The notes: generated from the sequence alone by a model not told the origin. 64,000 bases of DNA from Bradyrhizobium cytisi (GCF_008123515.1 NZ_VSSR01000033.1:16751-80750); one strand, 5' to 3'; shown: positions 26,214-36,085, counted from the stretch's first letter. Program-made: numbers and translations.

Positions 26214-27575
26214 GGTCTCTTCCGCCGGCTCGTCGTCGCCAGACGAGCCGAATAGCGCCATCAGCACCACGAAGGTCGCGACCCACACCATGCGCGCGCC
26301 ATAGCGGTCGTGCGGGCCCGAGATCACGCCGCAGATGAAGGCATTGCCGAGCAAGGCCAGCGTCACGGTCGCCGCCAGCAGCGTCAGATCGTCCAGCCGG
26401 CGATTTGCGAGTGCGTGTCCGAGGAGCCCGACCAGCGCCAGCATCGAGACCAGCGCGACGGGGACGTGCAGCCAGTTGACGTAGTCGAAATTGACGCCCC
26501 GGTTTTGCTGGCGCGCCGCGCGCATCGGCGCCACTTGCGCAGGGATGTAGCGTTCGATGATGCCGTAGGTGTGCGGGATCCAGACACTGGCGCCTTCGCC
26601 GGTTGCGACATGCAGCAATTGCTGGCCCATCGCCCGCAGCGCTGCACCGGCCTGCCACGCAGGATAGTCGGCGACCGAGTGCACGACGATGTTGCCCATC
26701 TCGTCGTTGAGCCCCTCGAAGCGGCCGAGCGTGTTGAACATGCTGGTGCCCCACAGGAACTCGTCGGCTGTCGCCGGCAGCTCGTTGCGATAGGGACAGA
26801 GCTTGAAACTCTCATGCGGGCAGTGATCGCCAAGATAGCGCGCGACGATGCCGTCCTGCATCATGCGGCCGAAGGCGACGCCATAGCCGCCGGGCGTCCA
26901 GGCCCATTTGCCCGACAGCGCGTGGTTCGCCGAGATCAGCATCAGGCCGCCCACGACGATTGTCAGGCTCGCCTGGGCCAATCCCGCAATCGGGAGGCGA
27001 CGCCCGAGGAACGGCCGCGCCATCCAGCCGGCGACGCAGAGCCCGAGCAGCACGCCGAGCGTGGCGCTGTGGGTCGCGGCGGCAAAGGCGGTGAAGCCGA
27101 ACAGCGAGACTTTTTCGAGCACCGAAGTCCGGCTTGCACCAGTGATCAGCAGGAACAGCGACAGGATCGAAAGACCCGCAAAGATGTCGGTGAGCAGCAT
27201 GCTGGCGAGCCAGGGCAGCGCGGTCGACAGCATCAGCAGCAGGCTGATCGCGACGAAGCGGAATGTCTGCATCAGCCCCAGCACGCGCAGCGTCAGCTGC
27301 AACAGCCATAGCGTCGCCAGCGACTGGACCGCGAGGTTGATCCAGAAGCCGAAATTCTCGCCGTAGTGCAGATAGAGGCCGAACACGGTGGAGCGGCTGG
27401 GGACGAGATAACCTTCGTACCAGCGCGCCAGATAGCCGCCGGTATCCCATTGCAATAGCGGATAGCCGTTCCAGAAGGCCGGCGCGATCATGATGAGGGG
27501 CAGAGCCACCGCCGCCAGCCGCAGCCAAAACGTACCCGCGGCGCGCGCGCGCAATTGATCGGTTGTGATGCTCAA
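26094..27575 (-). CDS. Hypothetical polytopic membrane protein
   Basis: 493 residues if started at the TTG at 27573-27575, which has a GGAG ribosome binding site 5 bases upstream; the frame is open further upstream to 27761, but that sequence lacks coding character. About ten membrane helices are visible, with an early APAFWNGYPLLQWDTGGYLARWYEG loop recalling GT-C-type glycosyltransferase-like proteins and a late GPHDRYGARMVWV motif. The last 40 residues (after FGSSGDDEPAEE) are encoded antisense to the alpha/beta hydrolase gene and look non-functional. Function unknown. Confidence 0.75.
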   Translation of the reverse strand: MSITTDQLRARAAGTFWLRLAAVALPLIMIAPAFWNGYPLLQWDTGGYLARWYEGYLVPSRSTVFGLYLHYGENFGFWINLAVQSLATLWLLQLTLRVLGLMQTFRFVAISLLLMLSTALPWLASMLLTDIFAGLSILSLFLLITGASRTSVLEKVSLFGFTAFAAATHSATLGVLLGLCVAGWMARPFLGRRLPIAGLAQASLTIVVGGLMLISANHALSGKWAWTPGGYGVAFGRMMQDGIVARYLGDHCPHESFKLCPYRNELPATADEFLWGTSMFNTLGRFEGLNDEMGNIVVHSVADYPAWQAGAALRAMGQQLLHVATGEGASVWIPHTYGIIERYIPAQVAPMRAARQQNRGVNFDYVNWLHVPVALVSMLALVGLLGHALANRRLDDLTLLAATVTLALLGNAFICGVISGPHDRYGARMVWVATFVVLMALFGSSGDDEPAEETSAAPCQEIQHAGLVDLVADRAHVVAARNIEHFRTGDDRS

Positions 27576-27851
27576 ATCCGCTCCGTCCCTGTCCGGACCA
27601 TGCCCGCAATCACGGTTGGGGCGAAATTCACCAATAGTTTGACGCCGCCCGGCTTGAATTTGGCGAGACTCTGACCATTTTGAGCCGACCTTGCCGCCTG
27701 GGGGCGTTCTGAGAAACCGTTGTGTTTCAACGTGTTGGCGGGCTCTCACGAGGCAAGGCACTGTTCACTCTCAGGCAAGCCCGTCAGGACTTTGTCGCCT
27801 AGACTGTGTTATAGAACCAGCCAAACGAGCCAATTCGAAAGAGCAGATCCC

Positions 27852-28676
27852 ATGGCAGTGCATCAGGTCAATCCGGGAGCAAAGCTTGCGTCGCTCGATC
27901 CGATCTGGGAGCGGATCCGGGGCGAGGCGGAGGACATTGTCCATCGCGAGCCCGAGCTTGCGACCTTCATCTATTCGACGGTGCTGCATCACAGCCGCCT
28001 GGAAGACTCGGTGATCCACCGTCTCGCCGACCGGCTCGATCATGCCGCGCTGTCGGGCGATCTGGTGCGCCAGACCTATGACGAGGCGCTGCGCGACGAT
28101 CCCGATCTCGGCAATGCCTTCCGCGCCGATCTCGTCGCCGTCTACGACCGCGATCCCGCGACCTCGCGCTTCATCGACCCCTTGCTCTACTTCAAGGGCT
28201 TTCACGCGATCCAGACCCATCGCCTCGCGCACTGGCTCTTGCTGAAGGGCCGCAAGGATTTTGCGTATTACCTCCAGAGCCGCGCATCGGCGGTGTTCCA
28301 GACCGACATCAATCCCGCCGCGCGTATCGGCCGCGGCATCTTTCTCGACCATGCCACCGGCTTCGTCTGCGGCGAGACCGCTGTCATCGAGGACGACGTC
28401 TCGATCCTGCACGGCGTCACGCTCGGCGGCACCGGCAAGGAGAACGAGGACCGCCATCCCAAGATTCGCCACGGCGTGCTGATCGGCGCCGGCGCAAAGA
28501 TCCTCGGCAACATCGAGATCGGCCATTGCGCGCGCATCGCGGCCGGCTCGGTTGTGGTCAAGCCGGTGCCGCACAACGTCACGGTTGCGGGCGTGCCCGC
28601 CAAGATCGTCGGCGAGGCCGGCTGCGCCGAGCCGTCGCGCACCATGGACCAGATGATCAACGCGATGGGGCTTTAG
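27852..28676 (+). CDS. cysE: Serine O-acetyltransferase
   Basis: 274 residues from ATG 27852 (AAAGAG upstream). The N-terminal helical domain (DPIWERIRGEAEDIVHREPELATF) and the left-handed beta-helix with hexapeptide repeats are both present, including DINPAARIGRGIFLDHATGFVCGETAVIEDDVSILHGVTLGG, in which His and Asp form the catalytic dyad, and a loop GKENEDRHPKI. It acetylates serine with acetyl-CoA, the first step of cysteine synthesis. The tail after residue 250 is typical of the form that can bind CysK. Confidence 0.97.
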   Translation: MAVHQVNPGAKLASLDPIWERIRGEAEDIVHREPELATFIYSTVLHHSRLEDSVIHRLADRLDHAALSGDLVRQTYDEALRDDPDLGNAFRADLVAVYDRDPATSRFIDPLLYFKGFHAIQTHRLAHWLLLKGRKDFAYYLQSRASAVFQTDINPAARIGRGIFLDHATGFVCGETAVIEDDVSILHGVTLGGTGKENEDRHPKIRHGVLIGAGAKILGNIEIGHCARIAAGSVVVKPVPHNVTVAGVPAKIVGEAGCAEPSRTMDQMINAMGL

Positions 28677-28685
28677 AGGCGCGTT

Positions 28686-28709
28686 AAGGGCCGGATTTTC
28701 CGGCCCTTT
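28686..28709 (+). terminator. Intrinsic terminator after cysE
   Basis: AAGGGCCGG and CCGGCCCTT form a stem across ATTTT, ending in a short T-run (CCCTTTCCG). It begins 10 bases after the cysE stop codon. Confidence 0.7.
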
Positions 28710-28797
28710 CCGTCCCCAAATTCTTTGGCAATTCATGCTGGCGGTTCGCCGCGTCTCGTCCTAAAACCCGCCGACCAATTTTGATCGGAGACTTGCC

Positions 28798-29016
28798 GTG
28801 GACGTCAAAGAAGTCAGAAAGCTCGATGCGTATCTGAAGCGCGTATTCGGCAATCCCAAGATCCGCGTCGTGCCGCGGCCGAAGAAGGACGACTCCGCCG
28901 AGGTCTATATCGGCGAGGAGTTCATCGGCGTGCTCTTCGTCGACGACGAGGACGACGATCGCTCGTTCCAGTTCCAGATGGCGATCCTGGAAGACGATCT
29001 GGTCGAGCAGGAATAG
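28798..29016 (+). CDS. DUF3126 family protein
   Basis: 72 residues starting at GTG with a CGGAGA ribosome binding site. The sequence (DVKEVRKLDAYLKRVFGNPKI, PRPKKDDSAEVYIGEEFIGV, and an acidic DDEDDDRSF) matches the small alphaproteobacterial DUF3126 family, often found next to cysE. No function is established. It follows the cysE terminator by about 90 bp. Confidence 0.9.
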   Translation: MDVKEVRKLDAYLKRVFGNPKIRVVPRPKKDDSAEVYIGEEFIGVLFVDDEDDDRSFQFQMAILEDDLVEQE

Positions 29017-29112
29017 GCGCGGGGCATTCCGTAAGCGGGGGACCTCTGGCCCTCACGAATTGGTGTCTGCGGCGGCAATGCGATCTGTTGTCCGTCCGCC
29101 TACATCCCGCTC

Positions 29113-30306
29113 ATGAGAGCCGTGCTGATCTCGGGAGCAGGGATTGCGGGTCCCACCCTTGCATTCTGGCTGAAGGCCGCCGGTTACGAGCCGACGTTGG
29201 TCGAACGTGCGGCTGCGCCGCGCAGTGGAGGCTATGTCATCGACTTCTGGGGACTCGGCTACGATATCGCCGAGCGGATGGGACTGATCCCGGCCATCAC
29301 CGCCGCCGGCTACCACGCCCAGGAGATGCGGATCGTCGGAGTTGACGGCCGCCGGATCGCAGGCTTCGGCACCACGGTTTTCAACGAACTCACTGGCGGC
29401 AGATACGTGACGCTCGCGCGAAGCGATCTGTCCCGACTTCTGCTGGAGAAGATCAGCGGGTCGACCGAAGTCATTTTTGACGACCAGATCGTCGCCATGG
29501 AGGAGCAAGCCGACGGCGTCCGGGTCCGGCTGCGAGGTGGCGGTGAGCGTCGATATGATCTGGTTGTCGGGGCGGATGGCTTGCATTCGTCGGTTCGACG
29601 GCTGGCGTTCGGACCGCAAGAGTCGTTCGAGAAACGTCTCGGCTACGCCGTCGCGGCGTTTCAGACCAGCGGTTATCGGCCGCGCGACGAGAACGCCTAC
29701 ATCATATACGGACAGCCGGGGCGGATGATCGGGCGCTTTGCGCTACGAGACGATCGCACCCTTTTTCTCTTCGTGTTCGCGGCCGATATTGATGATGTCG
29801 CCACCTCTCCGGGCGAACACAACGCGGTTATCCATCGCGTCTATGGCAAGTGCGGCTGGGAATGTCCGCACATCCTCGCGGCTTTGGATGCTGCGAATGA
29901 ACTGTATTTTGACCGCGTGAGCCAGATTCGAATGCAAGGATGGTCGCGCGGCCGCACCGTTCTGATCGGCGATGCTGCGTTCTGCGTTTCTCTCCTCGCC
30001 GGCCAGGGCTCGGCGCTCGCGATGATCTCAGCATATGTTCTTGCCGGTGAGTTGCTGAAGGCAGACGGAGATTACCAGCATGCTTTCGGCGCCTACGAAT
30101 CCCGCCTTCGCGTCTATATCGGTCGCAAGCAGCAAGGTGCCGAGCGCTTCGCCGCCGCCTTCGCGCCGAAGACCCGATCCGGGCTGTGGTTCCGCAACCA
30201 GGTCGTCAGGGCATTCGCATTACCAGGTATTGCAAAGCTCGCAATCGGCAGGGACATCGCCGATCGGTTGGATCTTCCCGCCTATGACTGGCGCTTCCCC
30301 GGATAG
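29113..30306 (+). CDS. FAD-dependent monooxygenase, TetX/aromatic hydroxylase-like
   Basis: 397 residues. The N-terminal SGAGIAGPTLAFWLKAAG (residues 7-24) binds FAD, LVVGADGLHSSVRRLAFGP near 155 is the DG motif, and RTVLIGDAAFCVSLLAGQGSALAM near 280 is the GD motif. The GYVIDFWGLGYDIAERMG segment near residue 40 resembles the TetX/RebC-like branch of class A hydroxylases. It probably hydroxylates an aromatic or polyketide-like compound. It is unrelated in position to the other monooxygenase at 22424. Confidence 0.9.
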   Translation: MRAVLISGAGIAGPTLAFWLKAAGYEPTLVERAAAPRSGGYVIDFWGLGYDIAERMGLIPAITAAGYHAQEMRIVGVDGRRIAGFGTTVFNELTGGRYVTLARSDLSRLLLEKISGSTEVIFDDQIVAMEEQADGVRVRLRGGGERRYDLVVGADGLHSSVRRLAFGPQESFEKRLGYAVAAFQTSGYRPRDENAYIIYGQPGRMIGRFALRDDRTLFLFVFAADIDDVATSPGEHNAVIHRVYGKCGWECPHILAALDAANELYFDRVSQIRMQGWSRGRTVLIGDAAFCVSLLAGQGSALAMISAYVLAGELLKADGDYQHAFGAYESRLRVYIGRKQQGAERFAAAFAPKTRSGLWFRNQVVRAFALPGIAKLAIGRDIADRLDLPAYDWRFPG

Positions 30307-30447
30307 GTAGATCTCGGCCCACGTGCTGCAACTCGATGGGCGCGCAGAATCGGCGGCGCAAGGCCCCGGAGGATGCAGCAGTTTCGGCTGTGAGACGCTC
30401 GCCAGGATTCCAGAAGCGAAGTGGCGGGCTGGAATCCCTTGGGACCA

Positions 30448-32208
30448 TTATTCTGGCAGACCCGCCAACCTCAGACCTTCATAGAAGCGATTACGCTCCT
30501 GCCAGAACGCAGCGTTGCGCGAGGATTCCGATGCTTTCAGGCCGCTGACCGTGTGGCCGGGAATGCGCTTCTGGTATTCGACGAGATTGTTCCTGGCCTG
30601 CTCGCTGCGCCCGTGCAGGGCGTCGATCGCCGCCAGCCATTGCCAGGCAAAGCCATTTTGCGGACTGTTGATCGTCGCCAGGCGCATGTGCGCGTAGGCC
30701 GCCTCGTCATGACGCAGGTGGAATTCGGCCATTCCCAGCGTGAACTGGCCAAGGCTGACCTGTTCGGCATCGAGTGGATCAAGACGTAGCGATAGCATGA
30801 CTGGCGCGGCTACTTCTTCCGGACGGCCCTGTTGCAACCTCAGAAAACCTAGCCGCTGCAGCGCCCGCGGCTGGTCCGGATAAAGTGACAGCACGCGTTG
30901 GATCGCCTGGTCTGCTTCGTCGATCCGACCTTGCGCGGACAGCACCAGGCTTCGCACGTAGTTTGCGCGGGGATCGTTTGGCTGCAGCGCCAATGAACGC
31001 TCGATCGCTTGCGCGGCGAACGCGGTCTGGATGTCCGGCGCGTTGCTCCAGCGCGTCAGCACCTCGGTGATGTGACTAAGCGCAAGTCCCGCCAGCGCAG
31101 AGGCGGAGTCGGGGTCTATCTGTAACGCCTGCTCGAACAGGGCGCGCGCCCGCTGCGGCTCCTCTCGCGTATGGATCCGCTTCAGCAGGCGCCAGCCCCG
31201 AAGCGCGGGATCGATAGCGGCAAACATGCGCCCGGCATAAGGCCTGTCGAAGGGCGTCTCGGCCTCGTCAATGCGTACTTTCAGCTCGTTGGCAATGCGC
31301 GCCGTGACGTCCCGGCGCCAATTCCACCCGGCTTGTTCTGCATAGTCGAACCGGCCCGACCACAACAGCGCGCCGGTGGCACTCGCCTGCAGTTTCAGCG
31401 CGATCGAGACGGCTTCGCCCTGCCTCTCAACGCTGCCACTCAAAACGTAGGCGACCCCCAGTCGGCGGCCGACACCCTGTGCGTCGCCATCGTCACCAGC
31501 CGGCAAATGGCCTGTTGGGTATCCGATCACGAGCGTGTCGGGCAGGCGCGACACTTCAATGGTGACATCCTCGCTCACGGCCTCAGCGAGGTCAGCGGCG
31601 TTGTCACCACCGACACCGACAAGCGGCAAAACCGTGATCGTGTTCTTGCTGACGACCGCGTCGTTTTGGCCGCGATGCGCAAACCCGAACCAGAGTACTC
31701 CGGCAAGCGACACGGTACACACGGTGACGAATGCAGACAGCCACAGCACTGATCCGCGGCGCGGCGGCACCCGCGAAGAGCCGTGACGGTCGACGGTACC
31801 CGCACCGCGTTCGACCGCTTCATCGGCAGACGGTGTATCGACAGGAAGCGCGTCCAGCAAATAGCCACGGCGAGGTACGGTCTTGATCCGGCGTTGATCG
31901 CCGTCTCCAAATACGGCTCGCAGTTCGCTGATGCATTGAACCAGGGAATCATCGGTTACCGCCACGTCGGGCCAAACCGCTTCAATGAGCTCGTCCTTGG
32001 TCAACAGCCGGCCGGGGTGACGGGCGAGGTAAACCAGCAGCGCAAAGCTCTTCGGACGCAAGGCAATTACGCTGCCGCCGACACGCAATTCGCCACGGTC
32101 CATGTCGACGTCAAAATCGGCAAAGCGAAGAACGCCACGGGGAATCGGGCCCAGTTCGTCGCCACCAGCCGCGCGCGGCTCGGTTTTCGTGCCAATTTCG
32201 GCGTTCAT
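30448..32208 (-). CDS. CadC-like transcriptional regulator: winged helix, membrane helix, TPR domain
   Basis: 586 residues from ATG 32206-32208 (AAAGAG upstream). An OmpR-type winged helix covers about residues 25-115 (LRFADFDVDMDRGELRV, RHPGRLLTKDELIEAVWPDVAV, KTVPRRGYLL). A single membrane helix (LWLSAFVTVCTVSLAGVLWFGF) follows near 147-168. Next comes a FlgO/TolB-like domain (ITVLPLVGVGG, LSGSVERQGEAVSIALKL), and then several TPR repeats from about 330 to the end. The design fits a membrane-bound regulator that senses a periplasmic signal. It is divergent from the exported amidase gene, a likely target. Confidence 0.88.
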   Translation of the reverse strand: MNAEIGTKTEPRAAGGDELGPIPRGVLRFADFDVDMDRGELRVGGSVIALRPKSFALLVYLARHPGRLLTKDELIEAVWPDVAVTDDSLVQCISELRAVFGDGDQRRIKTVPRRGYLLDALPVDTPSADEAVERGAGTVDRHGSSRVPPRRGSVLWLSAFVTVCTVSLAGVLWFGFAHRGQNDAVVSKNTITVLPLVGVGGDNAADLAEAVSEDVTIEVSRLPDTLVIGYPTGHLPAGDDGDAQGVGRRLGVAYVLSGSVERQGEAVSIALKLQASATGALLWSGRFDYAEQAGWNWRRDVTARIANELKVRIDEAETPFDRPYAGRMFAAIDPALRGWRLLKRIHTREEPQRARALFEQALQIDPDSASALAGLALSHITEVLTRWSNAPDIQTAFAAQAIERSLALQPNDPRANYVRSLVLSAQGRIDEADQAIQRVLSLYPDQPRALQRLGFLRLQQGRPEEVAAPVMLSLRLDPLDAEQVSLGQFTLGMAEFHLRHDEAAYAHMRLATINSPQNGFAWQWLAAIDALHGRSEQARNNLVEYQKRIPGHTVSGLKASESSRNAAFWQERNRFYEGLRLAGLPE

Positions 32209-32360
32209 TCGGCACTCTTTCGGGTGTCGTGGCGCCAACGCGCCTAGGCTCGGCCATCGACACAGAACGCGGCGCTGCCCACGTCATGCTGACCCGCGAT
32301 GCTAGTCCAAATCGAGGGTCGCGGGAATGGCGTGCCGGATCGGCGCGGAGGGAGCCAACC

Positions 32361-33944
32361 ATGACAATGAACCGACGTTTCCTTCTAGGGGCAGCCGCCA
32401 GCACGGTCGCGACCATGACCGTGGCCCCGTTCACCCCAGCTTTCGGCCAAAAGGCCATGCGCTCGTCCGCTTCCGAGCCAGGTCTGGACTATGCCAATGC
32501 AAGCGAGTTGCGGGCGCTGCTCGACGCACGCAAGATTTCGGCGACCGAAGTGTTCGAGCACGCGGTTGGCCGGATCGAGGCACTCGATTCCCGCATCAAT
32601 GCCGTGGTTGTGCGCGACTTCGACTGCGCCCGGGCGGTTGCGCGCGAAGCCGATGCCGCGCTCGCCCGCGGCGAACGCCGGCCGTTGCTCGGAATACCGA
32701 TGACAGTCAAGGAAGCGTTCAATGTCGGGGGCTTGCCGACCACCTGGGGCTTGCCAATGGGCCGCGACTGGCGGGCCGCCGAAGACGCCGTTGCGGTCGC
32801 CCGCCTCAAGGCCGCGGGAGCCGTGATCCTGGGCAAGACCAATCTCGCCACCGCGATCGCCGACTGGCAAAGCTTCAATCCGATTTACGGCACCACCAAC
32901 AATCCCTGGGACCTCACGCGCACGCCCGGTGGCTCCTCCGGCGGATCGGCGGCCGCGTTGGCGGCCGGATATGTGCCGTTGGAGCTTGGCTCCGACATAA
33001 GCGGCTCGCTGCGAGTGCCCGCGCATTTGTGCGGAGTGTTCGCTCACAAGCCCACGTCCAATCTGGTCCCCCAGCGCGGTCACGCGCCGCCTCGTTCACC
33101 AGCATTGGCAACCGACCTGACCAGCGGGCTTGGCGTTTGCGGACCGATGGCCCGCACCGCCGCCGATCTTTCGACCACGCTCCACGTGATCGCCGGTCCC
33201 GACGAATACGAGGCGCGCGCTTACCAGCTTGCGCTTCCCGCGCCGCGACATGAAGCGCTACGGGACTTCCGCGTGCTTGTGCTGGATAGTCATCCTCTGT
33301 TGCCGGTGGCGAGCGAGATACGGGCCGCACTCGATCAGCTTGCGGGCCGGCTCACGGCGACCGGCGCGAAAGTCGCACGGTCCAGTCCGCTCGTCCCGGA
33401 TCTCGCTGAGTCTGCACGCCTGCATACCCGCATGGTGCGCAACTTTAACGCATTCGGCCGGTCCCCCGAATTCTTCACGAAAATTCGAGAGGACGCCGCA
33501 GCGCTGAAGCCGGATGACGATAGTCTCAAGGCGTGGCGAACACGCGCGCCACTGCTGAGCCACCACGAGTGGATGGCCGCGGAAATCGCGCGGGCCCGCC
33601 TGCGCCAGAAATGGGCCGGTCTGTTCCGGGAATACGACGTCGTTCTCTGTCCGCCGTTTTCCGTGACGGCGTTCCCGCACGACCAAACGCCGGATATGGA
33701 GGATCGAACGATCGATATCGACGGCGAGACTCATCCCTATCCGTCGCTGATTGTCTGGGCGACGGTCGCGACGCCTCCGGGCCTGCCTGCGACGGTGATG
33801 CCGGTCGGCCGTTCGAAGGCAGGGCTTCCCATTGGCGCGCAAATCATCGGCCCATTGTTCGAAGACCGCACTCCGCTTGCCTTCGCTCAACTGCTCGAAA
33901 GAGAGTACGGGGGATTTGCAAGGCCGCCCGAAATCCCGCTTTGA
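32361..33944 (+). CDS. Exported amidase, amidase-signature family
   Basis: 527 residues from ATG 32361 with a GGAGGGAG ribosome binding site. The N-terminus NRRFLLGAAASTVATMTVA followed by AFGQ is a twin-arginine-type signal peptide, so the enzyme is probably periplasmic. The triad is complete: Lys117 in MTVKEAF, Ser193 in PGGSSGGS and Ser216 in DISGSLRVP. It hydrolyses amides of unknown identity. It is only distantly like the cytoplasmic amidase at 810 and lies divergent from the CadC-like regulator, with about 150 bp between them. Confidence 0.92.
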   Translation: MTMNRRFLLGAAASTVATMTVAPFTPAFGQKAMRSSASEPGLDYANASELRALLDARKISATEVFEHAVGRIEALDSRINAVVVRDFDCARAVAREADAALARGERRPLLGIPMTVKEAFNVGGLPTTWGLPMGRDWRAAEDAVAVARLKAAGAVILGKTNLATAIADWQSFNPIYGTTNNPWDLTRTPGGSSGGSAAALAAGYVPLELGSDISGSLRVPAHLCGVFAHKPTSNLVPQRGHAPPRSPALATDLTSGLGVCGPMARTAADLSTTLHVIAGPDEYEARAYQLALPAPRHEALRDFRVLVLDSHPLLPVASEIRAALDQLAGRLTATGAKVARSSPLVPDLAESARLHTRMVRNFNAFGRSPEFFTKIREDAAALKPDDDSLKAWRTRAPLLSHHEWMAAEIARARLRQKWAGLFREYDVVLCPPFSVTAFPHDQTPDMEDRTIDIDGETHPYPSLIVWATVATPPGLPATVMPVGRSKAGLPIGAQIIGPLFEDRTPLAFAQLLEREYGGFARPPEIPL

Positions 33945-34193
33945 TTTGCCTCGCGACAGCAGCTGCCGCGACGAGCGACAGCAAGATCAAAGCGACGGTG
34001 CCGCTCCATGAACGCGCGGCAAGGCATCTGGATGTGCGGCCGCATCGTTCAAATCGATCGCGCCCACGATGCCATTGTGCCTCTGTTTTGCCCGACGGGT
34101 CAAGCCTGATTTCGTAGAAAGAGAATTCAGGCCGATGCTCGGCTACTGTGCATGGGGTTGTTTTCGATTTTTTCTATTGCGGTGGGTCCGCGC

Positions 34194-34862
34194 TCAGCGT
34201 CGCGGCCCGCCCAATTGCGCCGTCAGCTTCTCCATCGCGTCCGCGACGTCGCGCCATTGCGACAGCCAGCTGCGCGGAAAGCGGAAGGTGAGGTCGGCGC
34301 CGCCGACGCGGCGCTCGGCGAGGCACATGCCGGGCGTGGCACCATCGCGCGTGCAGCGCGCAGTGAGCGCGGGGCTCGTCGCGGAATAAAAATCCTCGCT
34401 GCCATAGGGCGTGTCGCTGCGGAACATCCGCATCGTCAGCCCGTCGTCCGGTGTCGCCGCAGCCTGGTCGAAATAGCGCGGATAGATCGTCGCGGTTCGC
34501 TGCTCGGGCGACAGCGCATCGTGATGCGCTGCGATGGAGAGGAAAATGCGGTCGATCGGCTGCATCGTCGTGTCCACCGTTTCAGCGGTCACGTGCCTCG
34601 GTCCATTGGGCGCTTCCAGCGAGGGATAGAGGAAATCGAGATCGATGCGCTCCTGCGGTCCGGAGTGCCGCTGGATCTTCATCCGGATCGCCGGTATCGG
34701 CAGGTTGAACAGCGTTCCGCCGACGCTGACCGGCAGCTTGTCCGGCGCGTCCGCGCCGCCCGTGCTCCAGGTCGGCCACAGCAGATAGGCAACCAGCGCG
34801 ATTGCGCTCGCCGCGAATGCGCCGGTGAGCGCAAACGGCACGAGATGCGCCCGGGTGCGCAT
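34194..34862 (-). CDS. Hypothetical membrane-anchored protein
   Basis: 222 residues from ATG 34860-34862. A longer ATG at 34911-34913 is possible, but the 17 added codons (several A- or T-ending, plus AGG) do not match the local codon bias. An N-terminal signal anchor (FALTGAFAASAIALVAYLLWP) is followed by a periplasmic domain with two cysteines (TARCTRDGATPGMCLAERR) near the C-terminus that could form a disulphide. I do not recognise a family. Confidence 0.7.
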   Translation of the reverse strand: MRTRAHLVPFALTGAFAASAIALVAYLLWPTWSTGGADAPDKLPVSVGGTLFNLPIPAIRMKIQRHSGPQERIDLDFLYPSLEAPNGPRHVTAETVDTTMQPIDRIFLSIAAHHDALSPEQRTATIYPRYFDQAAATPDDGLTMRMFRSDTPYGSEDFYSATSPALTARCTRDGATPGMCLAERRVGGADLTFRFPRSWLSQWRDVADAMEKLTAQLGGPRR

Positions 34863-35049
34863 CCTTGCGCTTGTCCTGGATGAGCGGGGAGAGGTTACCG
34901 AAAACACCGTCATGACGTCGCGCAAATGGGCCCGGGGGTCGGCCGGTGGCCGACGAATCACCGGCGAATATGCCACGTGGCGGCGATATCGCGGAGGGTT
35001 CCCGGCTACCAGGAACGGGTGAGGGCTCTGCGTGGGCCGGACGGCAGCG

Positions 35050-35065
35050 TTAACCTTCGCTTAAG
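35050..35065. promoter_or_regulatory. Candidate CtrA box
   Basis: TTAACCTTCGCTTAAG fits TTAA-N7-TTAAC with a single mismatch in the last base. It lies 72 bp upstream of the small membrane protein gene at 35138, a normal distance for CtrA-controlled promoters. CtrA sites in alphaproteobacteria direct cell-cycle transcription (established knowledge). Confidence 0.35.
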
Positions 35066-35137
35066 GATAATGTAGCGTTAACCGGCACGATTTGTCACAG
35101 GAAGGCTCCTCGCGTTGCGTATGGGCGGACTGTTCCG

Positions 35138-35467
35138 ATGACACCTGAAGCTTTCAATACTCTCTTCTCGATCGGCATCGGCTTCGCGCTCGCGGGCGCG
35201 CTCGCAAACGGATACCAGGCGATGTCGCAACGGCCCGCCGGTTTCGGGCTGTTGCAGGAGGGCGTGGCTCCCAGGACGTTTGCGGCGGTGCCGTTCCTGG
35301 TGTTCGCGGCGCCCTTCATCATCATGCGCAACACGCTGCGCGGCATGCGGCTGGAAAGCCGCCGCTTCGAGTTCGTGATGATGGCGACCGTCATCGCCGG
35401 CTTCTGGAGCATGATGAGCGGCACCTTCTTCCTGATGACGCTGCGCGCGACCGGTGTTTTGGGCTGA
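35138..35467 (+). CDS. Small inner-membrane protein, unknown function
   Basis: 109 residues with three hydrophobic segments: residues 8-25 (LFSIGIGFALAGALANGY), 47-65 (TFAAVPFLVFAAPFIIM) and 80-102 (FVMMATVIAGFWSMMSGTFFLM). The compact size and MTPEAFNTLFSIGIGF start are typical of conserved but uncharacterised Rhizobiales membrane proteins. A near-consensus CtrA box lies upstream. The next gene on the strand, for gamma carbonic anhydrase, starts about 90 bp downstream. Confidence 0.8.
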   Translation: MTPEAFNTLFSIGIGFALAGALANGYQAMSQRPAGFGLLQEGVAPRTFAAVPFLVFAAPFIIMRNTLRGMRLESRRFEFVMMATVIAGFWSMMSGTFFLMTLRATGVLG

Positions 35468-35554
35468 CGCCTTGCAGGGCTGCGTGGCGCGGCGGCCCTT
35501 TGCCTCCGCGCCGTCGTTTCGCTATGGCTGGGGTTGACGCGACAGGAGACCTCC

Positions 35555-36085
35555 ATGGCGATCTACGAGCTCGACGGGCAGGCGCCCGATCTTCCCTCTG
35601 ACGGCAATTACTTCATCGCGGAGACTGCGACCGTGATCGGCCGCGTGCGCCTGAAGCCGGGCGCGAGCGTCTGGTTCGGCGCGGTGCTGCGCGGCGACAA
35701 TGAATGGATCGAGATCGGCGAGGGCGCCAACGTGCAGGACGGCTCGACCTGCCACACCGATCTCGGCTTTCCCCTGGTGATCGGCAAGAGCTGCACCGTC
35801 GGCCACAACGTCATCCTGCACGGCTGCACCATCGAAGAGGGCGCGCTGATCGGCATGGGCTCGATCGTGATGAACGGCGCGAGGATCGGCCGCAACAGCA
35901 TCGTCGGCGCCGGCTCCGTCATCACCGAGGGCAAGGAGTTTCCCGAACGCTCGCTGATCATCGGCTCGCCCGCGCGCGTGATCCGCACGCTCGACGATGC
36001 CCAGGTGCAGAAGATGGGAAGTGCCGCGCGGTTCTACGTCGCCAACGGTCCGCGCTTCAAGAACGGCCTGAAGCGGATCGGCTGA
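35555..36085 (+). CDS. Gamma-class carbonic anhydrase family protein
   Basis: 176 residues from ATG 35555 (ACAGGAGACC ribosome binding site). Left-handed beta-helix hexapeptide repeats run through most of the protein. The three zinc-binding histidines are present: His67 in TCHTDLG, and His84 and His89 in GHNVILHG. Members hydrate carbon dioxide or act as metal-binding transferase-like proteins; the catalytic glutamates of the Cam enzyme are not obvious, so activity should not be assumed. Confidence 0.93.
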   Translation: MAIYELDGQAPDLPSDGNYFIAETATVIGRVRLKPGASVWFGAVLRGDNEWIEIGEGANVQDGSTCHTDLGFPLVIGKSCTVGHNVILHGCTIEEGALIGMGSIVMNGARIGRNSIVGAGSVITEGKEFPERSLIIGSPARVIRTLDDAQVQKMGSAARFYVANGPRFKNGLKRIG

